In this document: positions 57,702 to 64,000 of the stretch, in pieces | Layout of the letters: each line of letters opens with the position of its first letter | Position numbering within the stretch: the stretch's first letter is position 1 | Source of the DNA: Tetracentron sinense | Taxonomy: Eukaryota; Streptophyta; Magnoliopsida; Trochodendrales; Trochodendraceae | DNA length: 64,000 nucleotides | Direction of reading: 5' to 3' | NCBI GenBank assembly: GCA_015143295.1 | Contig: CM026565.1 | Span: forward strand, 17,370,548-17,434,547 | Program-made: the position numbers and the translations under genes | The notes under the pieces: generated by a model | The model's input: the letters and a program-made list of their open reading frames with translations, nothing else | Told to the model about the DNA's origin: nothing | Database searches by the model: none

Positions 57702-58604
57702 CTCTAAGTCACTTACTATCCTAAGGTGTGAGAGCTGAGCTTTGGTGGAATATTCTTCAATTGAATCTCTTCACAACTTCATCATCACGAACCTTACACT
57801 CAGGAGACATTAACTCTGACCATACAAAATTTGTCAATTACAAACAGAGCCCTTTCAATTTTCCTTTGTATATAGTATTTGAGGCTCCTACTTGTTTTAA
57901 CTCCTTCCCAGACAGCCCGTGAAACCATTTACATCCAAATCGATCTCCATGACATTCGAAAGTCACTCATGACATAGGAAAGCATTAAGTAGTAGTGGCT
58001 CATTTTCGTAAGGAAAAGCAGTAACAATTTGTTAAGTAATGCATATACCCTTGATTTTGCTTTGCACATTATAGTGTGTAATCTTATATTACAAAATATG
58101 TAGTATAACCTATTTATTTTATTGCCAGATTTTTCTCATACTTTCCATGAAACACAAAGAAACTTTCGCTATCTATGGCGGACATAAGAAAGAGAATAAG
58201 AATATTACCTATGGGCACAATAAAACATATAGATGAAAGAAACAAAATTGAATGAGAACCTAAGTTCACAAAAGGTTACATTCTTAACTCGACTTGATGG
58301 TAATTAAGAATTATCATTACAATCACCAGTGGGTGGCACGTAAGAGAGGGGAAGGGGTGAGAGACTGGAAAGAGGGACCCTAGTAAGGGCATTTGAAATA
58401 TAAAAATTAAGGAATATTTTGGATATAAAAACTTGAGTGACATTTTGGATATCCTCTATTCAAATAGATAGTTGTGAGGGACACATTGGTTATAAAAATA
58501 TGAAGTAGGGGCATTTTTGGTATAACAAAGAAAGGGGTCGGACAAGACCTTGGTGAGATGTTCTTCTTTCGAAGCATTTTGCCAAGAGAGGGAGGAGTTT
58601 GATT
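57702..58604. other. Noncoding, second copy of 36834-37744
   Basis: No gene is seen. Near 57822 it lacks about 9-11 bp present in the first copy near 36957. Confidence 0.5.
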
Positions 58605-59030
58605 ATGCCACTGAGGTCGCCACGTGTCTCTTTTAATACTCCTTAACTATGATTAAGATTCACCCATCCTTGAAGTTCACCCGCATATCCTTGGTTTTCA
58701 AAAAAAAAAGATTTTTTTTAATCCTATGAGTTATTGAATTTTCATCAATATTTTTTTTCTAAAAACCAAGTATAAGTGGGTGAACTTTAGGGGTGGGTGA
58801 ATCTTAACCATAGTTGGAGTCCGATTACGCACTTGAGGTTACCACATGTCTCTTTTGACACCCTTAACTATGGTTAAGATTCACCAACCCCTAGGGTTCA
58901 CCCACCTATCATTGGTTCTTAGAAGAAAAAAATTAGCCTTAGGAGTTAGTGAATTTTAATTAGGGTTTAAAAAATAAATATTTTTTTAAATAAAAAACCA
59001 AAAATAAGTGAGTGAACCCTAGGGGTCCCA
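58605..59030. repeat. Stacked hairpin repeats, second copy
   Basis: Same inverted-repeat pairs as 37745-38175, with the third half-unit following. Confidence 0.65.
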
Positions 59031-59109
59031 TGTGTCTCTTTTGACACCCCTTAACTGTGGTTAAGATTCATCTACCGCTAGAGTTCATCCACCCCTAGGG
59101 TTTGTGATC

Positions 59110-62100
59110 AAGGGATTTTACTCCGCCTCTCCAATAGGTATGATGTTGAGAGTAGCCACCTATTAATTTAGAAGAGATAAGTCCCCAGGTTATGGATAAG
59201 GTCTTGGTCTAAGTTTGAGATCTAGGTAACAGGTTCGGTTAAGTCCCGGGGAAGGCGTTAGGCATCCCAGGACCCCCATTTTACAATGGTTCCCTACTTT
59301 CTAGGTTTAAGCCAAATTAAAGTCAAATTGTTGCTCAAATGCCTAAATGTTTAAAGTAATACTAACCCAAGAAAGAAAAGCTAATTACGGTCGAACCCAG
59401 GTTGGGTTGCCTACGTAGTCACAAGACTCAGATCAAATCGAGCGTAGTTCAGGCACATGGGCCCGTGCCAAGGCTAGGGGTGTGTGTGTGTGTGCACCGA
59501 GGTGGCTAAGGGTCTAGCCCAAAGGCTTGGGTTTGGTTGACCAAGTTGGTCAAGTGCATGGTTTAGGCCTGGTAGACTAAGGATTAGTTCGGTAGACTAG
59601 GATTAGGCCCGGTAGGCCAAGGGGTAAGTCTGGTAGACTAAGATTAAGCCCGGTAGGCCAAGGTTAGATTTAACTGAGGTTAGGATTGCTAACCGAGGTT
59701 AAAGGTCGAACTAACCAGGGGTAGGATTGTTAATCATAGTTGAGGGTAGCAATGATTAGGCCCGATAGACCGCGTTAGGCCCGGTAGGCCGAGGGTAAGC
59801 CCGGTAGGCTAAGGGATTAGGCCCGATAGGCCGAAAGAGGGTTTAACCGGAGTTAAGGTTGCTAACCGGGGTTAAAGGGGAAGTCAACCATGGTTAGAGC
59901 TGCTAACCATAGTAAAAGAGTTCAAAGTAGAAATATTTTGGTCACTTTGCAATTTCAGAATGATTTTTGCATTTTTCTAGATTTTAAAGGGTTAAAGGTG
60001 GGCCTTAACCAAGGTTAAAAGTTATTCGGGGTTGAGTTAACCTTGGTTAAAGGTCTAGGAAGGTCTGGAATGGGCCTAGATAGCATGACAAGGCGTAGAA
60101 TGACCTCCTACCTGGTCGGAGCCCTGTACAAAGCCCAATATATAGAACACCAGTAATGGCGGTAAAATGATTACCGCCATTACCAAGCAATTCTAGCACT
60201 GGTTTGTAGCCCTGGTGCACGGGTTAGAGATGAACCCAAGGGGTCGTGTACCCACAGGGTTAAAGAGGGGACTCTCCTGAAAGTCCTAGGCCTTTGGTGG
60301 GCCCTGGGTATGGTCTGAAGTGGGCCCAAATAGGGCCTAAATACACTATGAATGGTAACTTAGAATGGCGGAAGAGCTTCGATTGCCATTCTGGACAGTT
60401 TTTGTTCTAGGCTAATTTAATCATGGTTAAGCAGCTAGGGTGACTTTGGAAGGACCAGGGTAGATAGAGGAGAGTCTAAGGGACCCAACCATGGGCCCTA
60501 GAGTGGACCAGGGCCCACCCAAACAGGTGAAAATCCTACTGTAATCAGAACCTCAGGAATGGCGGTACTAAGTTTACCGCCATCCTAGCATTTCTCAAAA
60601 AACTATAATTTACCCCCTAGGCCTGGGCTAGGCTACTTCCAGGGGATCCCTCAAGGCCTGAGGGTCCCCTAAAAGGTCTAGGAAAGTTTTCATGCAATGG
60701 GGTCTTGTACCCGAGCTCAAAAGCCTCAAGGGAGTTCCCCCATGCCTATGAGGAAAACAGGGAGACCGCTATCCTTGGCTGTAGAATACTAATAACATGA
60801 AATAAATGGCTCCTACAATAGGACCAGAGGCCTTACAGCTTGAAAAAAAAAAGAGGACAGGGGGTAGGGGATCCTACCCTGTTGATACAGCTTTCTACAG
60901 TGATGGAGGAGCAGTACACGGTGGTGGAGGGTGAAGGCAAGCCTGGTACAGCTTCTGGGATGAACTGCGGTTCCTTTAGGGTGTAGGACAAGATTTAAGA
61001 TGTTAGGTTTTCAGGCTGCACCGCAGTTTGGTAGGAGTTTCATGTAGGTTTTTAGAATGAATGAACTATAAAGAGGGGGGGATTATATAGGATTGGGAAG
61101 GACCCAGGGGCACTCTAGGGATTCAGGAGAAGGTTTAGAACCCCAGGGGCGGACCTGAATAGGCCAGGGGGTGCTAGTTGCACTCTACACCAAAAATGAG
61201 TAATGGCCGTAGAGGTTTTACCACCATTCTCAGTTTTTTGTTAAACTGGGCCCAACCCTCTTCCAATTGGTCTATGTACACTGTTGAAATTTTCTTAGTT
61301 AGAAATGGTGGTAATGTTATTGCCGCCATTCTCAAAATTTTCAAAGTTCTTGAAGTGGGCCCTACACCAACGGGTCTTGAGGGTCTATGGGCCCATGCTT
61401 GGGCCCAAAGAGGGTTTTGGCTTCGGTTTTTGAGGTTCTTGGGCCCTTGGGTTGTTTACCTAGGGTTAGGTCTAGGATTTGACTAGGGTAAATCCTAGGG
61501 TTTGACTAGGGTTTTACCTAGGGTTTGGGTTGGTTCTGGGGTTAAGCCTAGGGTTTGACTAGGGTTCTACCTAGGGTTTGAGGATGATTAACCATGGTTA
61601 AAATGTTTAACCATGATTAAAGGGGTGTAAAAATTAGGTGCTTACAGTTGCCCCTCTTTATCGAAAAGTTCCAAATTGGCAATTGAACGGCAAAGACTGT
61701 AATCATCTTATTTTTCACCAAAATTGGATTTTAGGGAATAGTGATATGTATGCATGCTGTGTAGGTGGTGGGTGCAATGCGTCTGCCTATACTTGCTGGG
61801 GATATGAGCGACTTATGCTGGAGAAAGAAGAAGTGGTCAGGGTCACTCATGCTGGGGATTGACGGATGCTATGAAGGATGACATGTCCTGGAGGCACTAG
61901 CTAGATTGGTTGTTATGCCACTACTCGGAGGTGCTTAGCCAAAACAACCGAAGGACATGTGGAGTGTCGGATGAGGACACACAGAGGTGTAGCGATATGA
62001 CAAGTGAGTTGTCAAGGTACACACAGGATGTCAAAGACACACAGGGTGTCGAAGGAGACATACAGGAGGTAATGCCATGATATGACGAGATTTGTCAAGG

Positions 62101-64000
62101 GAAACACAGGATATCAAGGACACACGAGGGTGTCAAAAGGGATATGCAGGAGGTATCGCGGTATGACGAGATTGCCAAGGGATACACAAGATATTTAGAG
62201 ACATGTAGGAGATAATGTCACGGTATGACGAGATTGTCAAGGGGCACATAGGATGTCAAGGACACACGAGGGTATCGAAGGGGACATGCAGGAGGTATCC
62301 CGGTATGACGAGATTGCCAAGGGATACGCAAGATATCTGGGGATATGCAGGAGGAAATGTCGCGGTATGATAAGATTGTCAAGGGGCATACATGATGTCA
62401 AGAACACACGGGGGTGTCACAAAGGGTGTGGCATGTCCAAGAGGTATTAGCCGGATTGATTTTTTAAAATGGCCCAGGGGCGCTAGATTTTGATGATGTC
62501 ATGCAAGGTGTAAAGGCGAGGATGCTTTCCTAAGACTCTATTAACTGCGACTCGTGGGGATGCACAGTGTCGGCTCCTTCTGCTTGTCTTGCCGGGGGTT
62601 GCTTGATGCAGGTTAGTATAACCAGGTCTCGATACCGGAATCTCTTGTTTTAAAAAAAAAAATGTTTTTAGAAAAGTGTTGTGAACTTTTGCAAAAGCTT
62701 TTGATTTTGATAGAAAGAAAGCATAGCTATCTTTTAGTTTTGCCAGAAAATTGCCTTTCTGGCTTAAGGAATTTGGTAGTCTGTCTTTCACTCTCAGAGA
62801 GTGGAGTATGACCCAGAAGATGTTTCATCACCGCTGGGGATGTTTGGGGATAGACATGCTTGTCTTGCCGCTGCTGGAGATTAGACTCTGGCTAGAGAAA
62901 AGCTTACTGAAGAGCAATTGGAAGCTTCTAGACTCTTGCTAGGGAAAGTATTGTAGAAAGCAATTAGAGGCTTTTACTGGCGATCCGCTGGGGGAATTTT
63001 GATACTATTATAGGCCAATGCTGGGGATCCGCTAGGGAGTGGAACTCTAGTGTAAACCACTACTGGGGAGTTTCTTTCTCAGTGGGACCTACGGGGGATT
63101 GTTGGGAATTTGGTGACACTGATTGCTGTCAGATTTTGTTGTCAAACTGCCCTTCAGCTTTTCTCCATTTTTTACCCTTGGAATATCCAAGTCATTGGGT
63201 TCGCATAATTTTTTACACAATGAGGCCGTTGCCGGTTTTCCTCATACTTGTGAAGCTGGTTGATTTTTGTCCCTTTTTTGACCCTAGTCGCAAGACTAGG
63301 TCTGTGGTCATATAATTTTTGTGCAATGAGGTCATTGCCGATTTTCACTCATGCCGGCGATTTGTTGGGGAAAATAAATCTTCTCCCTTCATTGCCCTGA
63401 ATGGCGCTCTGCTGACGATTTGTGTTCCGCTGAGGATATAGATGGGAAACTGCGCTTGCACTCATAGTTTCTAGGGAATCTAGAAGGACTTAGAATATGA
63501 TAAAATGTAGGCCAAGGGATCAAAATTTGGGACACCCTGAGATTTCTCCTGTTGCAGTTGATTTAAACTCTCCTGGGGATTTGTACCTTGGGATTTCTGG
63601 TGGAGATTTTTTTTTGTCTCCGCTAGGGAATTTTCCTCTTTGATTGAGGCTGACTTTATGGAGATTGACTCTGTTGGGGAGAGCTTTTAGGAGAGGTTGT
63701 CTCTGTTTAGGGAGTGTTTTTCGAGAGAGATCGTACCTGAGAGTTTTTGCTAGGGAAAGAGTTCGGAGAGGTTGTCTTTGTGGGGAGTCTTTGACTTTTG
63801 AGAATGTTTCAACTTGTATTTTGAGTTTTCCTTTGATAGAAGTTTTATACCCTTGAGAGTTGACTCCACTGGGGAAATCTGGGAGAGTTCCAACTTTGCT
63901 TGGGGAAAGCTTCTTGACTCTAGGGGATCTTTGGAGAGATTTTGACTCTGCTTGGGAGATGATTCTGGAAATATCTTGATCCCTCTAGTGACTGCACCTA
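59110..64000 (-). repeat. Tat/Ogre-like noncoding region, second copy
   Basis: Corresponds to 38270-43152, including the CCGGTAGGCC repeats (59560-59860), the 13-bp-arm hairpin (60153-60183) and the 62/80-bp array (about 61989-62430). A 14-17 bp stretch near 40080 of the first copy is missing here near 60942. It continues past the window edge. Confidence 0.45.

Larger units (their letters stand above)
55481..64000. repeat. Second copy of 34653-43152 (8.5 kb)
   Basis: Starts at the same poly-C tract and runs to the window end with the same order: copia LTR tail, minus-strand LTR with MITE, hairpin repeats, Tat-like noncoding region. The offset drifts from about 20854 through 20868 to 20848 because of small indels. 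Identity is roughly 99% over most of its length but much lower, mainly through indels, in the first 600 bp after the gap. It contains no gene beyond those described for the first copy. Confidence 0.93.

Noticed and set aside
34653..64000. The two 8.5-kb copies as LTRs of one giant retrotransposon enclosing 43-55 kb
   Set aside because: The repeated block starts inside a copia LTR at a poly-C tract next to a gap, contains other elements with their own TSDs, has no PBS or PPT at its edges, and encloses a CACTA element inside an oppositely oriented Tat fragment.

Overview
This window is plant (angiosperm) nuclear heterochromatin made almost wholly of nested transposable elements. The evidence is Ty3/gypsy elements with a chromodomain and an initiator-Met-tRNA primer site, Ty1/copia elements, a Tat/Ogre-type gypsy fragment, a CACTA (En/Spm) transposon with a TNP2-type transposase, an hAT-type MITE and a poly(A)-tailed short retroposon carrying a plant snRNA-type promoter motif. 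I see no convincing host protein gene, tRNA, rRNA or CRISPR array. The species cannot be named from the sequence.

Region 1 (1-22,376) is a stack of chromovirus elements of one superfamily (Tekay/Del-like). Element C (about 313-22,001) is an older, mutation-riddled gag-pol element with a truncated 5' LTR. Element A (1,361-13,474, TSD ATACA) sits inside C's 5' LTR. A solo LTR, B (10,968-13,381, TSD TTTTA), sits inside A's 3' LTR. The lengths close exactly: A's 5' LTR is 2,288 bp, and its 3' LTR is 2,288 bp once B and one TSD copy are removed. C's right end abuts the tail of a fourth related LTR. A's gag and pol frames are separated by a 132-bp segment that looks like a spliceosomal intron, and element C lacks it.

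Region 2 (22,377-35,363) holds a decayed minus-strand coding remnant, probably the ORF1/gag part of a gypsy element. A minus-strand copia element follows (3' LTR ending at 27,242, pol and gag up to 30,729). A head-to-head plus-strand copia 3' half follows (31,120-33,120), with its 3' LTR from 33,145.

Region 3 (35,364-45,187) holds a minus-strand gypsy LTR carrying an hAT-like MITE, hairpin repeats, and about 5 kb of repeat-rich noncoding DNA. That DNA lies downstream of a minus-strand Tat/Ogre pol fragment (43,406-45,187).

Region 4 (45,188-55,451) is a CACTA element inserted into the Tat RNase H (TSD CTA). It has a terminal inverted repeat, subterminal hairpins, about 7 kb without recognisable coding, and a broken four-exon TNP2 transposase that runs into an N gap at 55,452-55,480.

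Region 5 (55,481-64,000) is a near-identical second copy of 34,653-43,152. It begins exactly at a poly-C tract beside the gap, so a retained haplotig or assembly duplication is at least as likely as a true segmental duplication.

The best leads are the intron-like segment between gag and protease in element A (splicing could set the Gag:Gag-Pol ratio), the dimeric poly(A) retroposon with an snRNA-type USE/TATA promoter at 50,361-50,730, and the exchangeable palindrome-array cassette inside the LTRs of related families.
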